Notes under the pieces: model-generated
Databases searched by the model: none
What the model saw: the letters and a program-made list of their open reading frames with translations, nothing else
What the model was told of the DNA's origin: nothing
Translations under genes and position numbers: made by a program
Part shown: positions 11,641 through 26,200 of the stretch, piece by piece
Position numbering within the stretch: the stretch's first letter is position 1
How the letters are laid out: every line of letters begins with the position of its first letter
From: Burhinus oedicnemus
Lineage: Eukaryota; Chordata; Aves; Charadriiformes; Burhinidae
Direction: 5' to 3'
DNA length: 64,000 bases
Assembly (NCBI GenBank): GCA_008921705.1
Contig: VFFE01007601.1
Location: forward strand, 1,065,827-1,129,826

Positions 11641-11870
11641 AGAGCGTTTACAGATCAAGTGTGAAAACCCTCTGAATAATCTGTTAGCTGTTTTATTTTA
11701 TTTTTTTTCCAGCTTGTTCACCGATTCTCCGGCAGCTTTGATCATTTTTTAAAGAACACATTGGGAAAAGCACTCGTGTTTTCTGCAAGGCGTTGTTACC
11801 CCAGGTAGGGAACAATGGATCGGTTCATTGTGCAGTGGCGCAATAACAAATGAGTCCTTGATATTTCTTG

Positions 11871-11892
11871 CCCCCCCCCCCCCCCCCCCCCC
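11871..11892. repeat. C22 homopolymer
   Basis: Twenty-two consecutive C residues. Runs of this length are unusual in vertebrate DNA, slip readily and are hard to sequence, so the exact length is uncertain. The C strand can form an i-motif and the G strand a quadruplex. Confidence 0.95.
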
Positions 11893-12332
11893 ATGCCACA
11901 GTAAGAGCATTCACGTGTTTCTTAAACAAAAGAGCTGAGGGTTTCAGGGTGTGATTTGCTCCCTGGAAATGGAGCATGGCACTATTTCTGGGGACGTCTG
12001 TCTGGTGCAGCATTTACAGCTGAGAAGGTTTTTCATAGGTCGGATGCAGATGGGATTAGAAACGTTTAGGCTGGGAGGCAATATTTCTTGATATATTCAG
12101 GAATATCCGTCTGAGTGGGGCTTTGTTGCCAGCTTTGTTGTCCAGGCTCACTTGTCCTTACACCACTGCTGCTGAGACCCTCCCTGCAGGAGGGTGATGG
12201 GGGATCATTCTCCCACAAAACGAAGCACTGCTGCTGTGTGGCCACCCGCCTCCCTGAGGATACTGGGGTCTGCTTGCCGTTGGCTTCGGCTGAGCTCCTT
12301 CTTTGCCCCAAGTGCCAGGTAGCTCCAAAGCC

Positions 12333-12345
12333 GGGGGGGGGGGGG
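12333..12345. repeat. G13 homopolymer
   Basis: Thirteen consecutive G, about 440 bp downstream of the C22 run. Length-unstable and quadruplex-prone. It is complementary to the C22 tract, although any pairing between the two is speculative. Confidence 0.95.
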
Positions 12346-15300
12346 CACGAGGTGCCGATCCTGCAAGTCCTTTATCGTGTTCTTCATTTTGCCCAGGAGC
12401 ATGTGTAACCATTTGGGAGCTCTGGCTCCTGGTCTTCCCACTGTTGGGATGCCTGGAGTCAACCTGCTTCCCTGCTCTGCTTCTTGTCTGGTGGGAAAAT
12501 AAGTGACCAGAGCGAAGTGCTGGAGCTGCTGGTCTCATGGCCCCACTCTGCCACTGCCACCAAGGTTGCAGTTGGGGTTCTTGGAAAGCTAGGAGGTGGA
12601 CCAGAGCTGGCCATCCTCTGGTCTCAGCTGGCCCTGTTGGCCTTGGAGGGCTTTACGCCATGGGGCAGGAGGTAATCCAGCAGTCATTGGTTGTGCTTGC
12701 CCCATCCCCCTGGCTGTCTGATGTCCTCAAGGCCAAACCTCTACTACAGACAGTCAAGTATTTTTGTGGGTTTGGGGCTAGGGAACTGGGACTTTGGTGG
12801 GCTTTCAGCTGGTGAAGCTTTGCACAGCTGAAATATCTGATTGCTCCCGATTTTCTATCAAAAGTAAAAATAAGGTGCTAAAAACTGAAATTGTGCCTCC
12901 AGGGTTGTGTCCCTCCCAAAACCTCAAGTTGTCACGGTTCAGCCCAGTCAAATAAGATACCCAGGGGGCTGTTTTACCTGGGGGCAGTGAGTCCCTGCAT
13001 CTGACAGGGCAGAGCTGCCTGCTCGTCCCTTGTGGCCAGTGTCCGAACTTGAACCATCCTGCTGCCTTTGCCACCTTCTGACTCAGGCTTTTATTTCATT
13101 TTCCCTGAGCTGTTGGTCATTTTGGTTTCAGCTGTGTCCTGGACCCTCCATGCCTGCTGGGGATGGGCATGTCCAAGCCGCAGCAACATCTGGGCACCGT
13201 GGGCTGTGCGGTGGAGGTGCTGGGGTGAAACCACCATCACTTCCCCTTTGGTAGGTGAGGACCGGCCCCACTGCCTCTGAGCCAGAGGTCGTGTCCTGTG
13301 GGCTTTGCTGGGACGCTCCCTTCGGCTCTGCCATAACCACGTCCAGCTCTGCTCACCTCTGCACCTGCCCCATCTCATTGTGGGGTGAAGTGAGTCCCAC
13401 CACCCTTGCCAGGTCCCAATGCCCAGCTCCTCTCCTTCCTCCTCCCAAATCCCTCCCTGGCAGGAGAAAGCTGCCTCATTGCTACCAGCTCATTCCCATG
13501 CAAATGACACATTAGGTAATGTAATGAACTTTGGTTGTTTTTTTATAACCTTTTATTTTGGAGCTGAAAGGTTAATGGTGCGAGGGCAGGGAGGGGGACC
13601 TGCCTCCCCGGTGGGGTGGGAGCCATCCAGGCTGGCAAGAGCAAACAGGGAGCAGAGATGCCCCTGCCCCTGCCGGAGGGGTTTCTCCACAGCTTTCCTG
13701 TGCGGGGTGACCCTGCACCCCACCCCTTATGTGGGGACCCCTGAGGACAGCCCAAAGATGCTGGCTCAGAGACATGCAGGAGGGGCCCAGGTGCGCTGGT
13801 TTGGTGTGGCAAGTGTCCCAAAATGTCCCTAGAGGTGAGCTGCACGAGCAGCAGGGTTGCCCTTGCAGAGGTTGGTGACTGCCTGCCCAGGGCTTGTCCC
13901 TGACCCCCTTGGCCTACTGACACATGCATTTATTTCTGTGGGGTTTGGTGCCTGTTCTCTGGGGACAAGGAGCTGGACACACAGAGGAGCCTCTCCAAGA
14001 TGTTCCAGTGAGGGATGGACTTGGCCCGAATCATTCTGCTCACACAAAATGAGTTTCCCAGGCCTGGGGGAGCCTCCGTGGGTTTCAGTCCATATCCTTC
14101 AGCCATCCAGTGCCGTAAGTACCCCCCTCCCACCCAGCATCCCCTCACCCAGGGGTTGCTGGACCCGGTGCCCTGGGGTTACCCTCTGGGTTGGGTGGCT
14201 GGCCCCACTGCCTGTGCAGCTCCCATCAGCTGAAGCTCTTCATTTTATTTTATTTCTTAACATTCTTTGTTCTTTCACCACTGGAAAAGTTCAAAGTCCG
14301 TTGAGATTGCTCCTTTATTGCAGCCGGTGCCCTGGCAGACAGCTACACTTGGAGCTGTCTTGCCGTCTCTGCTACGAACTGCTCTTTGCAGCTGGTTTAT
14401 ATGAACATCTCTGTGACTTGTTCAATATTTATAGCTGCGATTGCCATGCCTTATCCCAAGCTGTAGAAACGGAGTGAAGAGAGAACAGGGTTAGCGGGGA
14501 GCCCACCACTTGCATTACCCACTAGTACTCAGTCAGCTCACAAATGCTCCAGGACCAGATCCTGACCCCTCATTGAACAGATGGGGTTGTAGTCTGAGCC
14601 CTGGGAAGTGCAGGTGAAATTCCAGCTGCGGGTCACAGCACAGTAATGCTGCACAAGGGCACAGAGCACTCCCAAATGTCCTCAAGGCTGAGCAGAAGGA
14701 GTGGCGAACAGGGCTCTGGGGAGCACCATAAAACACGTCTTCCTTGGGTCGGACCATGGCTGGTCCCAGGCGGGAGGTTTGTTGCAAGCAGAGGAGAAGG
14801 AGACCTGCTGTCGTGGGGCAAGGGATGTTGAGAGGTGTTGAATGGAGATGCTGATGCTTCAGCTGGTCATTCAACATCCCTTCCTTCTCAGGGGACCTTC
14901 TTGGCCATTTGAATTGTCCTGTAGGAGTGCTCATTTCCCAAAGAGGTCCACCAGTGTGTGAGGACAGCATCTCACAGCCAGGTGTATAGGGATCTGAGAT
15001 GGGTCCCAGCACCCAAATCCAACAAAGAGGCATGAAGAAAAACCAGAAAAGGGAGCAGAAAGGCATGTCCCTCACTAGAGCATAGGTGTCTATCTGTAAA
15101 GGTGTAAACTTGCTGGGTTAAACTAACTTAAAACTGCTTAAGCTGGCTCTAGTTTAGTCTGTTAGTGCGATCGTCAACTCCGTATTGGCTAAGTTAGGAG
15201 AGACCATCCATGCTGGCTTGGATCTAAGGTCCTGCTCTCCCTCTGTGGCTCTGAGAGTGGCCTATAGCAGATTTTAGGGAAAAGGGAGGAGTAAGGGTCC

Positions 15301-16175
15301 TTCCTAGGAGGCTCGGGGGTCATTAGGCACTCGGGGATTTCCTGGGGCTCGCGGTGCCTTTTGCACTAATGGAGAAATTCCACCGACATGTGTTTCCCTT
15401 CAGCGGTGCTCTGCAGTGGGAGGTCTGGATGGCTTTCAAAAACGTGTTTGAGTCAAAAGCCAGCAACTGGCTCTGTGCAAGAGTGATGGGGTGAGCAGGG
15501 TTTGTCAGGAGGTGAGATGAGCTTATCTAAACATCTCTGCTTCCCCGTGTGCAATGCTTGCAGTGTTTGGCCCGTATTGGTTGGGGCACAGCCCGGGGCA
15601 CTGCATTTGCAGGAGAAGCCTTGAGGTCCTCCAGAGCTGTGTGACCTGCCATAGGGTTTGCTCCCAGCGATGAGAAACATTTGTTTTAAATCAACTGCTA
15701 CACGAAAGAATTGATTGCTTCTTTGCTGATTGAAACAGTTGTGTTTTGCTAGACCCTGACTTTATGGCCTTTTCTTGTTTGTTTTTCAATTGCTCTCCGC
15801 AGGAAAAAGGAAAGAGCTTCCCACCGCTGGACATCTCTGGTAAAATAATTCCTGCTGAAGGCTGCCTTGCCTTCATCTGCACGCGTGGAGTTGCTGCAAA
15901 GCATTCATCTGAAGATTGAAACTTTAAGGTGTTATTGAAAAATTCCCCAAGTAAAAAAATAAAATAAATGTATAGATAAATATTTAAGACACTGCAGCCA
16001 ATCTTCTGCTTTTCTGAATTAACTGAACTTTTTAAAAGTGTGAAATGCTGAATTCTGGCCTTTTATTACCAAGACAACTTTTACCACTGGGAAAATTTAG
16101 ACAAACGATTCCTATTGCAGACCAAAAGGTGCAGGGTTAGACCCTGAGTGTGGCAGACCTGGGCAGCTCGGCTGC

Positions 16176-16212
16176 TGTGATGCTGATTTACACCCTGGCG
16201 GAGCATCCCCTC
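16176..16212. repeat. Possible ancient interspersed repeat fragment
   Basis: The stretch TGCTGATTTACACC followed by a GAGCATC-type sequence resembles the conserved core of an old amniote repeat, whose consensus as I remember it contains a GCTGATTTACACCAGCTGAGGATC-type string. Only about 35 bp is recognisable. The family name is uncertain and the match is from memory. Confidence 0.3.
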
Positions 16213-19200
16213 TCCTGGCAATTATCCCCGCAGTTATGATCCCTGGGTAATCAAGTGATAAGGTCTCCCTGTGTAAAGCTGTGTTTGTTCTTGGTTTCGT
16301 GATGCAGATATTTGAGCCGAAATGGTTCCTTGAACAAGCTTTGCCAGAATGAGCTTCCTGTTAGCTCAGGCATGGCTGTGCCTGGTGCTTCGCGGCTTTG
16401 CCGCTGCACAAATGCAGCTTCTCCCCACCCGTCAGCTCTGCTGTGCCGTCACCCAGACGGGGCACGTTTCTACAGGGGACTCCAAATGCATTACTAAGTT
16501 TTTCTGTTCCCCGGGGGGACCCAAAATACAGAGCAGCAACATGACCCATGTCAACCAAGTGGCCGACGTGAAAAGAGAATGGCATCCCCCTGTTTCTCTT
16601 GGTTATGGGTTTGATCTGGAACCTAAGCACAACCCAAAGATCTAAGCTTCAGAGACATTCGTTAAAAGTAATCCTACATTTATTATTTTCAAACCATTTT
16701 GTGGGTTTTAAGCCAGCCTCAAAATTTTGTGGGTCCAGAAGAGTTAAAATGGCCAGCTTAAACGGAATAATCTGGCTTGCTTACATTGAAAGATTTACCG
16801 TCATAGAGCCTTTGGCGTTGCTGTCTCAGGATAATAAAGATGCATCTGATACATTTTGAACAGCAGTATAATTACTTTCATTAACACCGGTCAGCGTTTG
16901 GGTGAGATGGCTTTAAAACAGCGCAGCAGAGAGGAAAAGAAAAGCTAACTGCTAAACTGGGCACGCACTGAGGAAAGCAAGGTAAGTAGTGTTGCACGTA
17001 GGGCGATCTTTCATCACTGTTGGCTCTACTGGGGCTAATTAGGAAATGTGTTCTGGCTGGTATGACTGGTATGAATGGGGTTTGGTCCAAACAGGGTTTC
17101 CTGTAGTAAAATAAGATGGTTGTAGCAGCAGATGCAATGGTGGCAGCTGCCTTTATAGCCCAGTGTTAATTGGCTTAAATCCTGTGCAGTGGAAATGATC
17201 TTCTATTGCATCTGTTGCTCGTTGTCCCCAGAAATGCCTGTTCTGGCCGTGCTGCTGGGTGATGTCTGAGACGTGCGGCTGTGTCAGGAGGGTGGTCCAG
17301 GCACCGAGAAACAATTCACAGCGGCCATATCCACCCATGAGGAGCCTGGGTTTTATTTCCCCTTAGTCAAATAGCTTTTCTCATCACCTTAGCTCAGGCA
17401 TTGCTACTGCTGAGGATATAACAGTGCTTGGGAGTGGGATGAGGGCATGCGCTTGCAGGGCTACAAATGAACTCCATGGAAAATGAGAGACGGTGAAGCA
17501 GGGTGTGGAAATGGTTGGTGCAAACCAGATAAGGCTATTGTATATCCAGTTGCAAAAAGATTAAGCTTAAAAGGCTAGAGGAGACCAACAACCCACCACA
17601 GCAATTCCAGCAACTGGGAATATAAAGATAGGACCCGCCCCCCTTGTTAATTGCTCTCTCAATTGGGATGGCATAAACTGGCGTGTTCAAGTTATCAGAT
17701 GTTTGGAGGAAGAAGTGAATTTTTAGCTGTTGTTTATTCAGACCAAGATTTAATTAATATTAAATATATTAAATATTTGATGAAATAGATTGAAATTAAA
17801 TATTTAGCTACCTCTTCCCTCCAGATAGCAGCCCCAGTGGATGTTTATGTGGGCAGTAAAGATAGAACATAATCTGAATGCCAGAGCGTGTTCAAAGGCC
17901 AGAGCTACATGGGAGCAGCAGCAGACCGGAATTAAATCACTCTGGGCCCCTTGTCTTTGCCAGCCCACATGGCAACATAGCTGTCCTTCCTCTGGCCTTA
18001 TTCAGCCATGACACAGTGGGACTTCAGGTACCGCTTCAGTGTGGGTTGTCACCCCTGTTCTGCTGCCACGTTCATCTTCAACCAGGAAAGAAGCTTCATG
18101 GGGAAGGGTTTTTTCCCATGCTTCTCGTTTCTCGGGGCAGTGGGCAGGCAAATACAAACTGGGGACCAAACAGCATTGCTTTATACAAAGTAATTACATC
18201 CCACCTCCTGAAGAAGAAGAAAACTTGTAGAAAAATGGCATCTTGCCTGAAGGAGGGCAGGTAATTCTCCACCACTTGTGCAGGCTGGTGCCCCCATTGC
18301 ATCCCCCACCAGAGCTGGGGTGGGACTGCTGTCCCCAAGCCCTGCTGGCAGGTGAGTCCAGTTTGCTGAGTGTCCGCCGGTGCTTTGGGCACCGTAACTT
18401 TGTGTGATTTGTGTGGTGGAGAAGGGCACGGGGCTCGTCCTGTGCTCAGGAATTCCACATTTGTCCCACTCATTAAAACCAAATTGTTTCGAGGATTTAG
18501 GACTTAAATTCTTTTATGTTAGTGTCTGTGCTGGTGTCTTTCAACCTGTGCCTCTGTTCTGAAGCATTTGCCTTTGCAGTGAGGAGGGAAGGTCTGTGCC
18601 TGGCTCGGTGCGCCACGTGGCTGAAGCCCAGCTACCAGGAAGCCTCCATGCATGGAGCACATTGTGCAGAAATGTGAAGTATTTTGTCAGGCACAAGAGC
18701 AGCTGTGAACTGGAGCCATTGGGAAGCAAACCCAGCTTCCCTGCAGAAAAGTGGGACAGCTTTGGGCTGTGAGAGCAGCAGTAAGAGGAGAAAGGCAATG
18801 CGATCAGTGGCAACGTGTGGGACACGACAATACCGTCACAGGTAGCAGAAGACATGAGAAAATGTGGTCTCTGCGTGTAACACACACTTAATGAAGCTGG
18901 CATTTCCCTTTTTGTGAGACCTGAGGAAGAAAGCCACAGCAAAACCAAGCTCTCAGCCCTCAGCTGTTTGCTTGCAGCATGGTTTGAATAGGCCAGAGAT
19001 AAAACAGAATAGCTGGAATTTTGTTATGAACTTCAAGTACAGTCTTGTAAATTAGACATGGGCCACTTGGAGCCTGGCCTATCACTTATCATGCTGGTCA
19101 GTTTGTGCTGTTTGGATTATTTATCATCTATTCTTTCACTATGAAAATGAGTTTTGCCTCCCCCTCTGTGGTTCTCTACAACTCTCCTTTGGACAGGGCT

Positions 19201-20067
19201 TGACTTGTTTTGTAGGTGGTTTGTCACCTTTGGAAGTATTAAGACCTTGCTCTCTGCCTTTGTCACCACTGCCTAAGCCTCTGTATGTAGCTGCCAGAAA
19301 TCGGCTTCTTGGCCTTGGAGGTAGATACTTAGCTAGAAGTAGTCTTATTGGCAAAGTCCACCTGCCAGTGAGTGGAGACTGGAAAAATGACCCCTGGTTT
19401 GGTCAAACCAAAGATCTGCTTGTAGCTGTAAGCCCTGCCTGCCTGCGTGCTGGCAGGGTTTGATCCAGTTCCCTATAGAAGAGAGAGGAATTCATGTTGC
19501 ATTTATAAAACAAATTCAGATATCTTATCAATATTACAGTGTCTTGTTTTATCTATAAGAGCCTGACATTGCTTTATAAGCTAGAGTGACAAATAAATCA
19601 ACTCTGTTCCTGCAGGAGTAGATATGGTTTCATTTGTTAGCACAAGGTTACTGAGTTAAATTAGTTAGAATCTTTCATGCAAGTTAAAGCAGGTCGGGTT
19701 CCCAGGCATGGCCGGTCGTGGATTCTCTCCAGCCACTTAAAGCACGAGGGGGATATATAGGTTTATTGTCCCAAGGGCACCTTCACCAGGTCTGCTCCTT
19801 CTTTTGCTAGTTGGTGTGTCTGACTATGCTTGGTACCATGCTCAGAGTCATGCCACCTCCACATGACAAGCACTGGGTAGTACCGGGTCTGTGAGGTCTC
19901 ATACATCATCACACATCAGGCAGAAATGTCCCTGCTCTGAAGATCTTGCATGCTATAGCAAGTGATCAACACAGATGGGTGTTCAGAAGGTGATTGAGGA
20001 ATAAAAATAATAGGATGTGTATACCTTGTGAAAGTTGTGTGAGCTCTTAAGAGGACTTTGAATGGCT

Positions 20068-20121
20068 GGGGTCAGTTCCCCAGCAGGAGTAAATTGATGA
20101 AGCCCTGTTGAAACCTCTGAT
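20068..20121. repeat. Possible ancient interspersed repeat fragment
   Basis: The stretch with CCCAGCAGGAGTAAAT then TTGATGAAGCC and TGTTGAA resembles the opposite strand of the same old amniote repeat suggested at 16176 (CAGCTGGTGTAAAT...TAGCTCCATTGAAG type). It is clearly degraded. Family assignment is uncertain. Confidence 0.35.
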
Positions 20122-20194
20122 CTTTAAGACTAGCACCCATGTTGACCCACAATTTGCAGAAGGTGGGATAGCAAAGATTTTAGGGCTGGTCTGT

Positions 20195-20263
20195 TGGGGC
20201 AAGAAGCTGGATTAGATTATTTCCCAAACTTCTTCTCAGCCTGAGTTTTTTGATCCTCTGTGT
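20195..20263 (+). mobile_element. Degraded CR1-like LINE 3' tail
   Basis: GCTGGATTAGATTATTTCCC followed by CTTCTTCTCAGCCTGAG and TTTGATCCTCTGTG follows the order of a CR1 3' end (GGTTGGACTAGATGATCTCC, CTTCCAGCC, ATTCTATGATTCTGTG) with many substitutions. It is likely an old insertion, far more diverged than the copy at 26447. No open reading frame is retained. Confidence 0.45.
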
Positions 20264-23200
20264 GTGTGGAAGGAATTTTGATGGCATAAACCTCATTTAT
20301 GTGCTCATGTCTCAAATGTAGATCCTCAAAACTCAGTCCCAGAGCTGCCTGAGCCCTAAGGCCATAATCTCTGCTCTCTTGGCACCTCTGCTTCTGTCTC
20401 CTCTCCTAACAGTGCAGTACTGTGAGCAACCCTGGTCACGTACCCAGTGGGCTAGTGGTAGGTGATGATGAACACTGGAAGGGGTTGGACTGGGGATATG
20501 TTCCCTTCAGTGCCCAACTTTTAGTGCTGGTGTTTGGCCCCCGTGCTGGCACTGGCAGTATTTTAGCCAGTGTTTGCTTGGTTTTGGGTACACTAAGCTT
20601 GTTTTAAAAGTATATACAATATGCTAGCAGGAGTTCTCTAAATAAAAGTATTGCCATAACCCAGCAATATGATCTGTATGTTTAGACAAGACCTCCCATT
20701 AAGCATGAGGGTAAATCGAGTGGGCACTTTGGTCTACTGGCATCTGAAACATTTCACAAGCAGTAGCAGAGTAGTGGATTGTCCCTCTCATCACCTCCAG
20801 CACTTGGGATGAAGCTAGTGCAATCCATTCAGAGTGGTTAAGTGACTTGCTAGAGGTCGAGTGAAAAAAAGCCGTGGTAGATTAATAAAAGATGGTTTTA
20901 AATAATTCAGCATGGGCCAGTTGATGAAGCTTAACAGGACCAGAAAGCTGATCTCATTCAGTTTGGTATAATGCATTGCCTGGTCAGCCTTTTGGGAGAG
21001 GGTAAACAAGACCTGTGTTGAGGACCTCTTGGGGGGATCTCGTGCTGCATGGGCGTGTTTGCCCACCTCCTTGCTAATCCCACTGTAGTTCTCAAGGACT
21101 GGTTGGGGATGGGGGTTTTGCTGCCTGGCTGTGGGTTTGGTGTGGTGACAATTGATCTCTGTGTCCTCTGGTGTCTTCAGGGTCAGGAATGGTTTCCCTA
21201 TTGGTTTTTTGCCCTTCTCTGGTTCCTGCCAGCAGGAACACAGCCCCAGTGCTGGGAAAGGGCATTGCTGGGCTGGGTGGGTTCGTGGGGCTGTGCTGTC
21301 CATGACTGCCCAGGAAATGTAGGTCTGCACTCCGCTGGTGGTGGGGAAGGGAGCCCTGACTTGAGGCTCACAGGGACCCATGGTGACAGTCCTTGCTCAG
21401 GGTAGGTGCATCCCCAATGCTCGCAGCATCTCCAGAGGAGGCTCCTTCCTCTGGGGAAGGAGCCAGACCCCCGGGCTCCCTGCCTTACTCTGCTCTCCTG
21501 TTCCTGTGGCTGCAGGTTGTCCACAGCTCAGTGCCAGCCCATCTGCAGACACCAGTGCCCCATGCTTGCCTTGCCTCTGAATGCTGCTGCAACACCTCAT
21601 TAAACCCAGGACCTTGTTCTAGGAATCTGCTAAAAAAACCCCAAACAAACCTGTCTTTGTTTCTGTGGCTCACCTCTGCTGAATTGCCTCAAGCTTCATT
21701 GCCAGCAGACAGCAGAGCCCCCCACAGCCATGAGGGATGTCTTTTCCCTCGCCCTGCCAGGCTTTCAGCAGGGCTGAAAACATAGCCAAGCAGAGAAAAC
21801 CATTCCCAAAGCAGATTTCTGAGGGTCCCCCACCAGTAATGCAGCCAGGTGGGCAGGTCAGCACCTGGCAAAGCCAGCCCGTGCTGGAGGCTCTCCTTTC
21901 TGTTTGATGGATTGCACCAGGCTGTCGGTCTGCTTTTTTTACCTCTAAGGGACTGGTAAGGGCAGGCTCGCCACGGTGGTGGGTAGATCTTGGGAAGCAG
22001 TTCCTCTTGATGCAGGGACATCAATAGCACCATGCAAATGCTGAATGAACCTGCTGTCACCCATATATGGCCTTCAGATTGGGGCTTCCTCTACTGGGGA
22101 AGAGAATTAGGTTATGGCTGAGCTGATGGTATTTTTGCCTTGTGACACAGAGGAAGGACATGCTATAGGAGCCCAAAGAGAGTCTGATTAATGCGCTTCT
22201 AGAATCAGATTGTTTAATGCAAACAGCTTTAGAGATATGACTAAAGTAGGAAAAGAAACTTGGAAAAGACCCCATTTGGGATAAAAGCAAAGAAGGCTAT
22301 TTTTTGCAAATACCAGTATAGCTTCTTCTAAAAATATTATCTTGGATGTCAGTTAGAAAATGAGAACCAAATGTGATTCTGAACGGTCTAATGCAGCCTG
22401 TCATTTCAGAGGAGGAGGGATGAGGACCTCTCACTGGAGGCAGGAGATGTCCTTGCAGGCTCTCAGAGGCATGGCAGACACCAGGCTGTGCAGAAGCCAA
22501 AGCCGCCGGCTTTGGAGGAAAGTGTGGATGCAAGTGAGCAGCATTTGCCCACGGGCTGCTGAATTGCAGGTTCACGCTTTGCCATGTTGGCAACCATCTT
22601 CAGTGATAGTTCTGGGAAGATTTTTGACAGTATGTAAGAGTTTCTAAGAATCAGGAGAATGGCATGCAGATGGCCATGGTTTCACATAAGCAATGGTATT
22701 TACATACTCAAGAAAAGGAGTCACACACTGTTAACTTCTGGTTTTTTATTTATTTTATTTTTTTAAGCAGAGCAGTGTTGTGGTTTGGGCTGGATTGGCC
22801 ACCGAGGCAAAGGAACAATATCAAGGGATGAGGGAGAAGAAGGAATGGTCCTTGCAAGAGAGGCCATATCAGAGCTGTCTGTCTGTTCAATTATTTAAGG
22901 CCCTTTTTTGCCGTCTGTGCCTCTCCAGTGTGCTGTTCCTGAGAGTCTTGCAGAAGCAACGAGGTAGGTTTCTCTCCTTTTCACACGTGTCAGCCTCAGC
23001 CTCTCAAGCAGCTTCTTTCTTAAGCCAAGAGCTGCAACGGCTGCTGGGAACAGTGTTCAAAGTGAGTTCAGGTTGCAAACACTGATGCTGGTGCCAAAGC
23101 CCTGTGGATGATTAAAAACCTTCAGGGTATCCTTCGGTACTAACTCAGACAGCAAACAAGTGGTTTTGGAGTGTTTTCCATCTAAACGTCTCACTAATAT

Positions 23201-26200
23201 AATATTAAGCTCTGCTCCAACTTTGCCCTTTCCAAGCAGTGATCCAGCAGTCCTCTGGCCCTCCTTCTAAAAGCTTACAGAAGGATTTTTTTTTCCTTTG
23301 GAGCTTACGAACATGCGCGTGCTTAATTTGAAGCACTCCACCTCGGGCAGCAGTACAGGGACATGCACCCTACAGAGTGCACGCTTCTCCAGCCCTGCCT
23401 GGTGGTTTCACCTCATCTTTGCAATCTATGTCAGGAAAAGGCCTGCCTGTTACCTTTATGACCAGACTGTGGAGAGCACAGGACGAGGAGACACTGAGAC
23501 ACATGCTTGCAGCATGTTTACATTGGGTAGCACTGGAGGCTTTCCTAAGTGTGTCTCTGGAGGAAAAATTTTCTCTTGGATCTGCTTGATGGGATTCAGT
23601 TCATCTGCCTGGGTGAAAACGTAGGTGATGTCATGATGGGACTGAGAAGTCAAGGTCACATCAGGAGTCAGTAGTGCATGATCTAATGGAGAAGGTCAGT
23701 AGGTCTCAGCTGCATTTCCCCAGGGGTTTTCTGGGGGTCTCAACTGTTATCACCTTTGTTAGCCCATTACACAAATCCTTTGGTATGATGCCTAAGACCA
23801 AGGGAGCTGTAAGGTGGCACAAGGAGGGCCAGGCAGTCAAGTCTACCAAGTCCCTTGGGTTAAGGGTAGTGAGCAAGCTCTTCACCTTGCAAGCTTAGAG
23901 CATCCTCTTTGCCATTGCCTGGTAGGCTTGTCTCCAAGATGACTTGCCCAGGAACACATTAACCTTCATGGGACTTAAATAGATCCTGTAAACTGGAACA
24001 TCGCACGTCCTGCAAGCTAGATGACTTCAAGAGAAGTCCTCTTTACTAAAAAGAAGAGCTATTTCAGCCAAAACCACGCCTGGTCGCTATCATAGGGAGA
24101 AAGCTGAAATATTTCTTTGAGTTGTTTTAAACTGATCAAATAACTGATGGGAGTGCTGGGAGCTTTTCAGAACCCAACTGGGGTGCCTCCCACAAAAACA
24201 ACAAAACTAGACCAGAAGGCATTTTTCTTGTGACATGTTTTGGTTCTGTCACTGTGTGTAATTTTTGTGATCACTTTGTTTTGCCCAGCTGCGTTGTTCT
24301 GGGCATGACAGGGGGGAAAATCCATCTTTCAGTAAATACTCCTCAAGCCACCTGCTGTCACAGCAGATTGCTGCGTGTCTCTCTATTCCCAGAGAACAAA
24401 ACCATTGCAAGTCTGAGATTTCAGGCCGTGTTGCGTACTTGCTGCTGGCCTGATCCATCTCACAGTGCAAAATTTTCAGCAGGTTTTGGATGCAGCCCTT
24501 ACAGCATTAAGCAGCTATAATACAGAATGTGAACCTCCCATGCAAAGACTTATGAGGTTCTGGGTTTCCAGGCTGGAGGAAGAGGAACATCCTTCAGCAA
24601 AAACACTTCTGCAAGGCCTTGCTTTTGTCTCCCTTAGACACTGCCGGCAGGAGGAAAGACTTTTGCATTTGCCTGATAAGAACTCAGGCCTTGTGTACTA
24701 TGTGCTCTGACATGCACTGACATCTTAACCCTTTTGCCATGGTACGTGAAACCTGTGTGTGTTTCTGCATGCTCAGCTGCATTAAGAGCCTTTGAAAGCT
24801 TTTTATTTGAACTTTGGCTTTCCCTTGTTCTGGGTCCCTACTGCCTAGCCTTGCACTGCAAAGGCAGGGACTAGAAACATTCTCCTGAGCTTCTCAGTGA
24901 CTGTGTCTATGTATGAAGCAGCTAGATTTGTAGGTAAACATTTGCCCATCTTTATGCCTGTTGCAGCTTATTAATGTGTGGCATGACCACAATGCATCTG
25001 GAAATAGCTCAGCACTAACCGCTTGCTTCCTGGCCTTGTCACCCAATCCTTCTGCCAGGTTGCCTCCACTTCATATCTGCTTTCTTTTGGATGCGTTTGT
25101 TTTTTTTTTTAAGTGTCAGGGCCCTCAAGGATTTTGGCAAAAGAAGAGGAAAATGGAAAAATCTTCCTGGCAGAACCTATTCTTCTGACGCAGCAGCAGC
25201 TGCTGTGGAGGAGAGCCAACAGCAGGGATCCTCTTTGGATTTACAGGCTGAGGATCAGAGCTTGTGCTTCTCTCCTCACTTGGTAGCACAAGCTGCCTCC
25301 CTGCAGAGAGTGGTGATGGCCAAATCAAGCCTGAAATGTGACATTCACAGCTCTAAATTAGACATACGCAGTTTCACTTTGTCTCCAGAATCCAGGCCAA
25401 GCAGATGACAGTCTTCCAAGGCTTCCCAAAAGGTGGTCTAGGAACCTCCTTGGTGCTGTGACCAGCCAATCCAGGACTCAGTGGATTCAGCCTGTTTTAG
25501 ATACCTGCACTAAGGCAAGTTGAATCACCCTGAGCATTCACTTTCTCTTGGTTGATGGTGAAGGGAACCTCCTGGCCAGCTGTTGGGGAATGCTTGCTCT
25601 GTAGAGCTGCAAAGTTGGGAGGGAGAAATCTGGTCAAGGAGAGAATAACATGCTTTCCTCCTACCATTTGTCCTGGGGATCTCCATCCAAATCTGCTGGA
25701 ATAGACTGGCCACTTGCAGCTCTTCATAATTTATTAAGCCCTTACTAAATATTTTAATAAGCACAGCCACAATGGAACAAAAGAAAAGTCTGGCAGGCGT
25801 TTCTCATGCACCCAATGTATATGTAAGTTTGGAGTGGAGCTCTGAACAGGGACTGGAATAAGACCGCAGAAGATGACAACAGCTGATCATGCACTTGTCT
25901 GGATTTCATGAGCTGAGGAAGCTCATGGCTGCAAGTGGAGGATGGTCTCAAGGTTTTGCTGACTTGTTCCGATAAGCCAAAAGCCATGTCTAAGTTTTAA
26001 GGAAAGGTCTTTTTCCTTCATCTTCCCATCTCTTTCCTTTCCCCATTTCACACTGTTAATCATACTGGCAGGATGCCCTCCAGGCTGAGACTATTCTGAG
26101 AGCAGGGTGAGAGGAGGGTGCTGAGAGGGAACAGCAGGCTCTGCGTTTTCCTTTGCTAGCACGATTTGGCCATGATTAATGCACGTGGAAAATAATCATC